From Acetobacteraceae bacterium (GTDB lineage: Bacteria; Pseudomonadota; Alphaproteobacteria; Acetobacterales; Acetobacteraceae), in contig PLSD01000076.1 of assembly GCA_003164135.1 (NCBI GenBank), positions 1 to 41,687 of the forward strand: DNA of 41,687 nucleotides, given 5' to 3'. Below the pieces are notes generated by a model. The model had not been told where the DNA came from, made no database searches, and worked only from the letters and a program-made list of their open reading frames with translations. Position numbers and translations under genes: made by a program. Shown in pieces: positions 35,860-41,687 of the stretch (position 1 is the first letter of the stretch; each line of letters starts with the position of its first letter).

Positions 35860-36060
35860 ATGATTACAAATAGCCAAGATGGCCTCGTTATGTTTACTGA
35901 AGCGTTAACAAAAACGCTCATCCAAAAAGGCGTCTTCGAAAAATCGGAGCTAGTCAAACAGCTTAACGAAATTCGCGACGAAAAAGGCCGCCCTCCAGCC
36001 GAACAGACATCGGTTGCCGCGGAGATTGATATGCTGATCACGAGAGTCGAGCGTCTCTAA
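35860..36060 (+). CDS. Small hypothetical protein, 66 residues
   Basis: A soluble, mostly helical sequence: MFTEALTKTLIQKGVFEKSE, then LVKQLNEIRDEKGRPPAEQT, and AAEIDMLITRVERL. It looks like a small helix-turn-helix bundle; I do not recognise the family. ATG at 35860 follows AGGAAAG. It ends six bases before a strong hairpin at 36066-36091. It shares the lower GC and the direction of the DUF3309 and CsbD genes and may form part of the same stress unit, though the 67-bp gap leaves room for a separate promoter. Confidence 0.65.
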   Translation: MITNSQDGLVMFTEALTKTLIQKGVFEKSELVKQLNEIRDEKGRPPAEQTSVAAEIDMLITRVERL

Positions 36061-36065
36061 CAAAA

Positions 36066-36091
36066 GGCGGCGGAAGCAAACTTCCGCCGCC
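36066..36091 (+). terminator. Hairpin after the 66-residue gene
   Basis: An 11-bp perfect stem (36066-36076 with 36081-36091) with a CAAA loop, just after the stop at 36060. There is no T run on the plus strand; on the minus strand TTTTG follows. It may act as an mRNA-stabilising or weak terminator hairpin. Confidence 0.55.
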
Positions 36092-36116
36092 CAACCCCCA
36101 CCCGCCCCACCCCGTC

Positions 36117-36207
36117 ATGCCGGCGCACGCCGGCATCCACGTCTTCCTCCCCAACCAAACAATAATCCCCCATCCGCCCCACCCGGTCGTTCCCGCGAAA
36201 GCGGGAA
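36117..36207. repeat. Composite palindromic repeat, copy B
   Basis: ATGCCGGC-GCAC-GCCGGCAT (36117-36136) and TTCCCGC-GAAA-GCGGGAA (36190-36207), in the same order and orientation as copy A at 34761-34845. Both copies share CCACGTCTTCC after the first hairpin. They bracket the DUF3309-CsbD-hypothetical genes. Confidence 0.85.
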
Positions 36208-36240
36208 TCTTCTTGCTATACCAACAAAAATTTGAACCGT

Positions 36241-36270
36241 AGGGCGGGTAAGCGCAGCGCAACCCGCCAA
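36241..36270. repeat. GGCGGGT...ACCCGCC palindromic extragenic repeat
   Basis: GGCGGGT (36243-36249) and ACCCGCC (36262-36268) flank AAGCGCAGCGCA. The wording AGGGCGGGTAAGCGCAGCG resembles a dispersed palindromic element found in many proteobacterial genomes. Confidence 0.6.
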
Positions 36271-36334
36271 CTCAGCCGCGCCACCAAACTATGAAACGCA
36301 TCACCCTCTGAACGATTCCATACTTACACACCCT

Positions 36335-37255
36335 CTATTCAAAAAAATCTTCGTCCAGCTTCTTTATATGCAAGGTGTCCTCAACACGGCATCCAACATT
36401 GTGCAGGATCATGAGTGTCGTTAACTGCTCGCCATCGATCAGCACAATTCTCTTACTTAAAAAATCCGCCGTTTCCCGTGCCGCGGAAGAAAAGCTCGAT
36501 GTCGTCACAAACAAGCCTTTGGCAGCCTTATGCCGATCCAAACTTCCAAAAAAATCACGGATCGCACCAGACCCAATGTTGTTTCCATTCGCATACCGCT
36601 TGGCTTGAACATACACGCGGTCCAGACCAAGCGCATCCTGATCAATCACGCCATCAACGCCATCATCGCCGCTGCGCCCCAGCGCACGCCCCGCATTCGC
36701 GGTAGAGCCGCCATAGCCCATGCTGATCAGCAGGCTCACAATAAGCCGTTCAAAAAAATCAGGAGGTGCGGCGCGAATACGGTCAAGCAAATCCTGCGCC
36801 AGCGACGCTTCAATTTGCCGGTGCGCCACACGCATGACCTCATCCGGCGTTCCGGTCTGATTCGTAATAAGCACCGGCTCTGAATTAATTTTATCGTCCA
36901 CCGCGCTCTGCGTTGATCGTTCCCTGAATTGCTTGAATTCCTCAAACTGATTCAGAAAATCATTATCCAAATGCTCAGGGTTCCCCTCTATAACTGACCG
37001 CCCCCTGTCTGTTATCTTAAAATGCCCCCGCCGGGTACTCTCAATCAAACCCGCCTTTGTCAGATATGCCTTTGCCCAATGCACTCTGTTCGCAAATAAT
37101 GTCTGCTTTCCCGAAGGAAGGAGCTTCACCCTTTCCTCGACGCTCAGCTTTATCTGATCGGCTATCAACTCGACGACATCCCCGATGCGAACCTCGCCTT
37201 TTGAGGAAGCCCGCAATACAGGAAGCATGAGAGACTGGTAATCTGGGATGGACAT
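36335..37255 (-). CDS. mrr: Mrr-type restriction endonuclease
   Basis: A 306-residue protein. The N-terminal part (residues 1-100) is the Mrr winged-helix domain (MLPVLRASSKGEVRIGDVV, WAKAYLTKAGLIESTRRGH). The C-terminal part is the Mrr PD-(D/E)XK-like catalytic domain with GDDGVDGVIDQDALG and VYVQAKRYA (Asp...Gln-X-Lys), then DFFGSLDRHKAAKGLFVTTS. Mrr enzymes cut methylated foreign DNA. It stands alone, without a methylase, as expected for this type, next to AT-rich DNA and extragenic repeats, suggesting an accessory locus. Confidence 0.92.
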   Translation of the reverse strand: MSIPDYQSLMLPVLRASSKGEVRIGDVVELIADQIKLSVEERVKLLPSGKQTLFANRVHWAKAYLTKAGLIESTRRGHFKITDRGRSVIEGNPEHLDNDFLNQFEEFKQFRERSTQSAVDDKINSEPVLITNQTGTPDEVMRVAHRQIEASLAQDLLDRIRAAPPDFFERLIVSLLISMGYGGSTANAGRALGRSGDDGVDGVIDQDALGLDRVYVQAKRYANGNNIGSGAIRDFFGSLDRHKAAKGLFVTTSSFSSAARETADFLSKRIVLIDGEQLTTLMILHNVGCRVEDTLHIKKLDEDFFE

Positions 37256-37327
37256 TTTATCAGGCTATAATGTATTCAATACTTTTGGAAGGCAGCAAAT
37301 ATCACCCTCGAAACCATCGGTCAAAAA

Positions 37328-37348
37328 ATTAACCAGTTTATGGTTAAT
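37328..37348. repeat. Inverted repeat ATTAACCA-N5-TGGTTAAT
   Basis: Perfect eight-base arms around GTTTA, in the AT-rich gap between mrr and recR, 73 bp upstream of the mrr start. Could be an operator or a hairpin. Confidence 0.45.
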
Positions 37349-37469
37349 CCTATTATTTACTCAGGAATAATCAAAATTCATTCCTTTTCCGACACAAACC
37401 CGCACAAATTGGGGTGCAAGCAAAAAATTAAGCTATACTAACAAAACGTTATGCGCGAAACCTCACAAC

Positions 37470-37485
37470 TGTTTCACGTGAAACA
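37470..37485. other. parS centromere site
   Basis: TGTTTCACGTGAAACA, an exact match to the 16-bp ParB-binding parS consensus, lies nine bases after the recR stop. ParB loads at parS and, with ParA, moves the origin region to daughter cells; parS sites normally cluster near oriC. parA and parB themselves are not in the window. Confidence 0.93.
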
Positions 37486-37494
37486 CCCCCCGCC

Positions 37495-38085
37495 TCACGC
37501 CAGCCGCCGCGCCCGCAGCGCCGTTGCCAGCGTCCCCTCGTCCAGCACTTCCAGCGCCCCGCCCATCGGCACCCCTTGCGCCAGCCGGGAAATCGGCACG
37601 CCATACCCCTTCAATTTTTCCGCCAGATAATGCCCCGTCGCCGCCCCATCCACGGTTGCCGGCATCGCCAGAATAATCTCCTCCGGCCGCTCCCGCTCCA
37701 ACCGCGCCAGTAGCGAGCCTATCGCCAAATCCTCCGGCCCCCGCCCCGCCAAAGCTGAAAGCGAGCCGCCCAGCACATGATACGCCCCGCGGTAAATCAG
37801 CGCCCGCTCCAGCGCCCACAAATCCGCGACACTCTCCACCACGCAAATCCGCTTCTCGCGCGCCGGGTTCACGCAAATCATGCACGGATCACAGGAATCC
37901 AAATTCCCGCAAACCGAACACGTCCGCACCGATGCCGCCACCGCCTGCATCGCCTCAGCCAACGGCACCAACCGCGTCTCGCGTTCCCGCAACAATTTCA
38001 GCACAATCCGCCGCGCGCTGCGGGGCCCCAGTCCCGGCAGCTTGGCAAACAGATTAATCAGCCGTTCGAGTTCAGGACCACCCAT
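37495..38085 (-). CDS. recR: Recombination mediator RecR
   Basis: A 196-residue DNA-binding ring protein of the RecFOR pathway. It has an N-terminal helix-hairpin-helix (LPGLGPRSARRI), the C4 zinc motif CSVCGNLDSCDPCMIC (residues about 56-71) and a Toprim domain (ICVVESVADLWALE, YHVLGGSLSAL, LAMPATVDGAATGHYLAE). Its ATG overlaps the ybaB stop by one base. It ends the dnaX-ybaB-recR operon, the classical order. Confidence 0.95.
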   Translation of the reverse strand: MGGPELERLINLFAKLPGLGPRSARRIVLKLLRERETRLVPLAEAMQAVAASVRTCSVCGNLDSCDPCMICVNPAREKRICVVESVADLWALERALIYRGAYHVLGGSLSALAGRGPEDLAIGSLLARLERERPEEIILAMPATVDGAATGHYLAEKLKGYGVPISRLAQGVPMGGALEVLDEGTLATALRARRLA

Positions 38086-38408
38086 TAAAACGGCAGCTTG
38101 AGTCCCGCCGGCAGGTTCAACCCGCCCGTCGCATTCTTCATCTCGGCTTCCGTCAGCACATCCAATTTACCCTTGGCATCGGCATGCGCCGCCACAATCA
38201 AATCCTCCAGCATCTCCGTCTCCGCCGGATCAGCCAGTTTCGGATCAACCTTCACACTCTTCAACGCCCCCTTGCCGGTCAGTACCACCCGCACCAGCCC
38301 GGCGCCCGCCACGCCCTCAATCTCGGCGGCGTCCAGCTTGGCCTGCATATCGGCCATTTTCTGCTGCATCTGCTGCGCCTGTTTCATCAGCCCGGCGATA
38401 TTCTTCAT
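38085..38408 (-). CDS. YbaB/EbfC family nucleoid-associated protein
   Basis: A 107-residue protein: [18 protein letters not shown] with a coiled-coil N terminus, then [18 protein letters not shown] and [13 protein letters not shown], the family core. Dimers bind DNA and affect nucleoid structure and expression. Overlaps the dnaX stop by four bases (ATGA), and recR by one base. Confidence 0.93.
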   Translation of the reverse strand: MKNIAGLMKQAQQMQQKMADMQAKLDAAEIEGVAGAGLVRVVLTGKGALKSVKVDPKLADPAETEMLEDLIVAAHADAKGKLDVLTEAEMKNATGGLNLPAGLKLPF

Positions 38409-40192
38409 TCGTCATCTCCTTCGTAAATTTCATCCGGCGGCGCCAGCGCCGCCCAATCCGCAGGCAGCTCCGGCTCGGCCTTCGCCTCCTCGGCGTGCAA
38501 TTTCTCGATTTTAGCACCCGGAAATTCAGCCAGAATCGCCAGCACCAGCGGATGTTCCGCCGCTGACTGCATCACCGCGCTCTCGGCCTTGCCCTCCGCC
38601 TGGTCAATCGTCGGCGCGCCCGCTTCGTTGGAAACCGCAATGGTCCACCGCCGGTTCGTCTCCGCCTCCAGCAGCGCCGCCAATTTCCCCGCCAAATCGC
38701 GCGGCGCATGCGGCTCCAGCCGCAGCTCGATCACCGGCGGCGCAAACCGCACCAGATGCACCGACTGCCGCAGATGCGCAAACAGCGTCACATCCCGTTT
38801 TGCTTCCGCCAGCGCCACCACATCATGAAACGTAATCGCCCGTGGTGCCGCCTGCATCACCGCCGGCGCCCCATTGGCCACCGCCCGGCTGCCCCCGCCC
38901 GAAGGCCCCGGCCCCGCACTGCCCAGCGCCACCGCGCCACCCTCGGTAATGCGCTTCAACAGCTCACCCGGCGGCGGCATATCGGCGACATGGCACAGGC
39001 GGATGAGTATCATCTCCGCCGCCGCCCGCCGGTCCGGCGCCGCCTCCACTTCCGCAACGCCCTTCAGCAACATCTGCCACAACCGGCCCAGGAACGGGAT
39101 GCTCAAAACCCCCGCCAGGGCCGACCCACGCGTCCGCTCAGCCTCCGGCAGCGTGTTGCTGGCCATCAGCGCCGGCACGGACTTCATCCGCGTCAGCAGG
39201 TGCGCCAGGCCCAGCAAATCGGCCAGCAGCACGCCCAGATCCGCCCCGCGCGCATAAGCGCCATCGGCAATCCCCAGCGCCTTCGCGGCATCGCCGGCCA
39301 CCAGCGCGTCCATCAGGTCGAACACATAGGTACGGTCCGCTAACCCCAGCATTTCCGCCACCATTTCGGCGGTAATCTCGGTGCCGTCCTCACTGCCGCG
39401 CGCAATCGCCTGGTCAAGCAGCGAGAGCCCATCACGCACCGAGCCATCCGCCGCACGGGCGATATGCTCAATCGCCCCCGGCGAAATCGCAACCGCCTCC
39501 TTTTCGGCAATCCGCGTGAAATGCGCGGAAAGTTCACTCACCGCCACCCGCCGCAGATCAAACCGCTGGCAGCGCGACAGCACGGTCACCGGCACCTTGC
39601 GGATTTCCGTGGTGGCCAGCACGAATTTAATATGCGGCGGCGGCTCTTCCAGCGTTTTCAGCAGCGCGTTGAAGGCCTGCTTGGAGAGCATGTGCACTTC
39701 GTCGATGATGAACACTTTGGTGCGTGCCGAAAGCGGGCGGAAGCGTGTTGCCTCGATAATCTCGCGCACATCATCCACGCCGGTGTTGGACGCGGCGTCC
39801 ATTTCCACCACGTCCGGGTGGCGGTCGGCCAGAATCGCGATGCAGTTTTCGCACACCCCACAAGGGTCGGGCGTCGGCCCGCCGGTGCCATCTGGCCCGG
39901 TGCAGTTGAGTGCCCGCGCTAAAATTCGCGCTGTAGTGGTTTTACCCACGCCGCGCACGCCGGTGAGCATAAACGCATGGGCAATGCGATTCATCGCGAA
40001 GGCATTGCGCAAGGTGCGCACCAGCGCCTCCTGGCCGATCAGATCGTCAAAAGTTGTCGGCCGGTATTTACGCGCCAGCACACGGTAGGCAACGGCTTTG
40101 GCGGGAGCTTCCGGCTCGTCGCCAAACAGCGAGGGGCCGGAGAAGGCGGGGGGCGCTGTGTCATCCGCTGTGTCATCATCGAACAAACCCAT
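38405..40192 (-). CDS. dnaX: DNA polymerase III subunit tau/gamma
   Basis: Clamp-loader ATPase, about 595 residues from ATG 40190-40192 (MGLFDDD). Longer in-frame versions would run through the SRP RNA gene and are rejected. The N terminus is [20 protein letters not shown]; Walker A is [10 protein letters not shown] (about residues 78-86), the zinc Cys cluster includes DPCGVCENC, Walker B is [10 protein letters not shown], and sensor 1 is FVLATTE. The C-terminal third ([14 protein letters not shown] onward) is the tau-specific part. No obvious slippery A-run for making gamma was seen. Confidence 0.95.
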   Translation of the reverse strand: MGLFDDDTADDTAPPAFSGPSLFGDEPEAPAKAVAYRVLARKYRPTTFDDLIGQEALVRTLRNAFAMNRIAHAFMLTGVRGVGKTTTARILARALNCTGPDGTGGPTPDPCGVCENCIAILADRHPDVVEMDAASNTGVDDVREIIEATRFRPLSARTKVFIIDEVHMLSKQAFNALLKTLEEPPPHIKFVLATTEIRKVPVTVLSRCQRFDLRRVAVSELSAHFTRIAEKEAVAISPGAIEHIARAADGSVRDGLSLLDQAIARGSEDGTEITAEMVAEMLGLADRTYVFDLMDALVAGDAAKALGIADGAYARGADLGVLLADLLGLAHLLTRMKSVPALMASNTLPEAERTRGSALAGVLSIPFLGRLWQMLLKGVAEVEAAPDRRAAAEMILIRLCHVADMPPPGELLKRITEGGAVALGSAGPGPSGGGSRAVANGAPAVMQAAPRAITFHDVVALAEAKRDVTLFAHLRQSVHLVRFAPPVIELRLEPHAPRDLAGKLAALLEAETNRRWTIAVSNEAGAPTIDQAEGKAESAVMQSAAEHPLVLAILAEFPGAKIEKLHAEEAKAEPELPADWAALAPPDEIYEGDDE

Positions 40193-40221
40193 GCGCGGTA
40201 GATAACCTTCTACTAAAGGGG

Positions 40222-40318
40222 TGGGAGGCCGGACATCGACCCATGTGGAAACTCGTTGCGGCTGCTGCCTTCCGGCCCTGACCGGGTTGGCGAGGCACAT
40301 GTCCGCCGCCGACCTCCC
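40222..40318 (-). ncRNA. ffs: Signal recognition particle RNA (4.5S)
   Basis: On the minus strand the core GGTCAGGGCCGGAAGGCAGC and following AGCC is the diagnostic SRP RNA apical helix with its Ffh-binding internal loops and GGAA tetraloop. The flanks pair: GGGAGG (5' end, 40318-40313) with CCTCCC (40228-40223), and CGG with CCG next to it, giving a hairpin of about 97 nt. It lies just upstream of dnaX, the usual alphaproteobacterial place. Ends are approximate. Confidence 0.9.
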
Positions 40319-40353
40319 GGGGCGGTTATCTCCTCTTCCGCGCCGGCGCGCAA
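40319..40353 (-). promoter_or_regulatory. Promoter of the SRP RNA
   Basis: On the minus strand TTGCGC (40353-40348), 17 bases, GATAAC (40330-40325), then six bases to the predicted RNA start at 40318. Spacing and position fit a sigma-70 promoter driving ffs. Confidence 0.6.
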
Positions 40354-40390
40354 GGTTGCCTGCAACTTCATGTGCTGCCAAGTTCACGCC

Positions 40391-41293
40391 ATGCGGAGGA
40401 TCATACCGGGACGACCCAATCCATACACCGGCGGCCGGCTGGACCGGGCGGGGCATCTGCGCGCGGATGACGCCGTGCTCCACGCCATGCTGCACCACCC
40501 CGCCAGCCGGTTCACCATTTTCTGGAATGGCCAGGCGCTGATTACCGGGGAGAACGTGCCGCAAGCTGCCCTGACCGCCCGGCCGGAGAGCGACGCCCCC
40601 TGGGTGTTTCTTGGGCTGCAGGACGACACACCCATTTTCGCTATGGACCTCTCCGCGTACGCGGATCCATATTCCGTGCTACCGCGCGCGCCCGGCGCCT
40701 TCACAGACCTGCGCAACCTCACTTCGCTGCTGCCCACCGATGACGCGACGATTCTGGCCACCGCGCGCGGCATGCTGCACTGGCGCGCCACGCATAAATT
40801 CTGCCCGGCCTGCGGCGGCGGAATGGTCCCGGCGCGCGGCGGCTGGGTGATGCTGTGCTCGCAATGTGGTGCCGAGAATTTTCCGCGCAGCGACCCGGCG
40901 GTGATTATGCTGGTGGTGCGGGGTGAATATCTGCTCCTCGGCCAGTCGCATAAATTTCCACCCAACAGCAATTTCTACTCCACGCTCGCCGGCTTCGTGG
41001 AACCCGGTGAAAGCCTGGAGGATGCGGTGCGGCGCGAAGTGTTCGAGGAAGTCGGCGTGCGGGTGGGGGAAGTCGCGTATCACTCCAGCCAGCCCTGGCC
41101 GTTTCCCGCCTCGCTGATGCTGGGCTTCTACGCGCAGGGTTTGACCGAGGAGATTGTGCTGGAAGAAGCGGAAATGCGCGATGCGCGCTGGTTCAGCCGC
41201 GCCGACATCGCCAACCGCAAGGCGCTTGGCTTCAATCTGCCGCCGCAGGATTCCATCGCGCGGCGGTTGATCGAGGATTGGCTCGCGAGCTAA
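40391..41293 (+). CDS. nudC: NAD(+) diphosphatase / NAD-capped RNA hydrolase NudC
   Basis: About 300 residues from ATG at 40391; earlier in-frame codons would overlap the SRP RNA. Domains in order: a NudC N-terminal domain, a zinc ribbon (CPACGGGM and CSQCGAENFPR), and a Nudix domain whose box is GFVEPGESLEDAVRREVFEE (with VGV after). The SQPWPFPASLMLGF motif after the box is specific to NADH pyrophosphatases. It hydrolyses NAD(H) and removes NAD caps from RNA. It is divergent from ffs/dnaX and convergent with the repeat-protein gene, separated by a terminator. Confidence 0.94.
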   Translation: MRRIIPGRPNPYTGGRLDRAGHLRADDAVLHAMLHHPASRFTIFWNGQALITGENVPQAALTARPESDAPWVFLGLQDDTPIFAMDLSAYADPYSVLPRAPGAFTDLRNLTSLLPTDDATILATARGMLHWRATHKFCPACGGGMVPARGGWVMLCSQCGAENFPRSDPAVIMLVVRGEYLLLGQSHKFPPNSNFYSTLAGFVEPGESLEDAVRREVFEEVGVRVGEVAYHSSQPWPFPASLMLGFYAQGLTEEIVLEEAEMRDARWFSRADIANRKALGFNLPPQDSIARRLIEDWLAS

Positions 41294-41304
41294 CGCCCAT
41301 AAAA

Positions 41305-41334
41305 AAAGTGCGGGAGCAACTGCCCCCGCACTTT
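41305..41334. terminator. Terminator between nudC and the repeat-protein gene
   Basis: A perfect 10-bp stem AAAGTGCGGG (41305-41314) with CCCGCACTTT (41325-41334) and flanking A/T; placed between convergent genes, so it can act in both directions. Confidence 0.8.
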
Positions 41335-41358
41335 CCGTCTCACGAAGTTTCGTAAGTC

Positions 41359-41687
41359 TTAGCTCAGGATCGACTCGATCGTGGTCTCCGGCGCCTCATC
41401 AGGTGTTACCGGGGCTACCGGGGCTTTCATTTTACGCGGCTTCTTCACCACGGCCTTCGGCGCGGCTGCTTTTTTCGCGGCCGGCTTCTTCGCGGCAACA
41501 GCCTTCTTCGGCGCGGCCTTCTTCACGGCTACGGCCTTTTTGGCAACCGGCTTCTTCGCGGCAACAGCCTTCTTCGGCGCGGCCTTCTTGGCGGCTACGG
41601 CCTTTTTGGCAACCGGCTTCTTAGCGGCAACAGCCTTCTTCGGCGCGGCCTTCTTGACGGCTACAGCCTTTTTAGCAACCGGCTTCT
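41359..41687 (-). CDS. Ala/Lys/Pro repeat histone H1-like protein (5' end outside window)
   Basis: The frame enters from the right edge and stops at 41359-41361, giving the last 108 residues or so. It is built of AAKKP/VAKKA-type motifs (for example KKPVAKKAVAVKKAAPKKAV) and ends in an acidic tail, PVTPDEAPETTIESILS. Lys- and Ala-rich proteins of this kind resemble the C-terminal tail of histone H1 and bind DNA nonspecifically (AlgP/HctB-like). The DNA is a 66-bp tandem repeat. The N-terminal domain, if any, is not visible, so naming is tentative. Confidence 0.8.
   Translation of the reverse strand, partial: KPVAKKAVAVKKAAPKKAVAAKKPVAKKAVAAKKAAPKKAVAAKKPVAKKAVAVKKAAPKKAVAAKKPAAKKAAAPKAVVKKPRKMKAPVAPVTPDEAPETTIESILS
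41483..41687 (-). repeat. 66-bp tandem repeat in the histone-like gene
   Basis: Units start at 41483, 41549, 41615 and 41681 (last cut by the edge), each 66 bp, encoding 22 residues. Units differ at few positions. Copy number is expected to vary between strains. Confidence 0.92.

Noticed and set aside
40256..40390. N-terminal extension of nudC
   Set aside because: Overlaps the SRP RNA and its promoter; the ATG at 40391 fits family length.
40193..40564. N-terminal extension of dnaX
   Set aside because: Runs through the SRP RNA gene; the DnaX family begins near [17 protein letters not shown].
41403..41624. Ser/Arg/Pro-rich open frame on the plus strand
   Set aside because: It is the antisense of the 66-bp Lys/Ala repeat.

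Overview
The window looks like a chromosomal segment of a high-GC alphaproteobacterium, most likely of the Acetobacteraceae or a close relative. This is an inference from gene content: hopanoid-associated HpnK, a mutS-glnD neighbourhood, a GlcDEF glycolate oxidase operon, a zinc-free type of ribosomal protein L36, an RmlBACD rhamnose cluster, an SRP RNA just upstream of dnaX, and an Ala/Lys/Pro repeat histone-like protein. A perfect 16-bp parS centromere site beside recR suggests the segment lies in the origin-proximal part of the chromosome.

Layout: 1-1423 holds hpnK (cut by the window edge) and hemF on the minus strand. 1526-3927 is a three-gene cytochrome bc1 operon (petABC). 4054-6279 carries mtnP, a LysE-type exporter and a MarC-type membrane protein. 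6343-9490 is a MarR-emrA-emrB efflux operon with a palindromic operator over the -10 box. 9580-18019 is a polysaccharide locus: a 1246-residue multidomain glycosyltransferase, rmlB-rmlA-rmlC-rmlD for dTDP-L-rhamnose, and a rhamnosyltransferase-like GT2. 18060-26049 (minus) has a GGDEF-EAL protein, mutS and glnD. 26657-27954 is a two-gene cassette of a FeeM/LuxI-like acyl synthase and an ICMT-like methyltransferase. 27988-31864 (minus) is glcD-glcE-glcF, followed by rpmJ. 32259-34738 holds a GT2, a small membrane protein and a PuuB-like amine oxidase. 34739-36334 is an accessory patch of lower GC with DUF3309, CsbD and a small hypothetical gene, bracketed by two copies of a composite palindromic repeat. 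36335-37255 is an Mrr-type endonuclease. 37470-40320 (minus) contains parS, recR, ybaB, dnaX and the SRP RNA. 40391-41293 is nudC, and the window ends in the truncated repeat protein gene.

The most striking observation is the petABC operon. All three genes are intact in frame and recognisable over their full length, yet the Rieske protein has lost three of its four [2Fe-2S] ligands. Cytochrome b has lost both heme bH ligands, its Qi-site Lys-Asp pair and the Glu of the PEWY motif, but keeps both heme bL ligands. Cytochrome c1 keeps its CxxCH and its axial Met. Such a complex could not run a conventional Q cycle, so it is either a repurposed bc1-derived complex or an unusually tidy relic.

Second in interest are the FeeM-like synthase plus methyltransferase pair, which suggests an undescribed fatty-acyl small molecule made beside a c-di-GMP enzyme, and the stress cassette flanked by composite palindromes. 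Most remaining genes are ordinary housekeeping genes. All assignments come from reading motifs by eye; no database search was possible.
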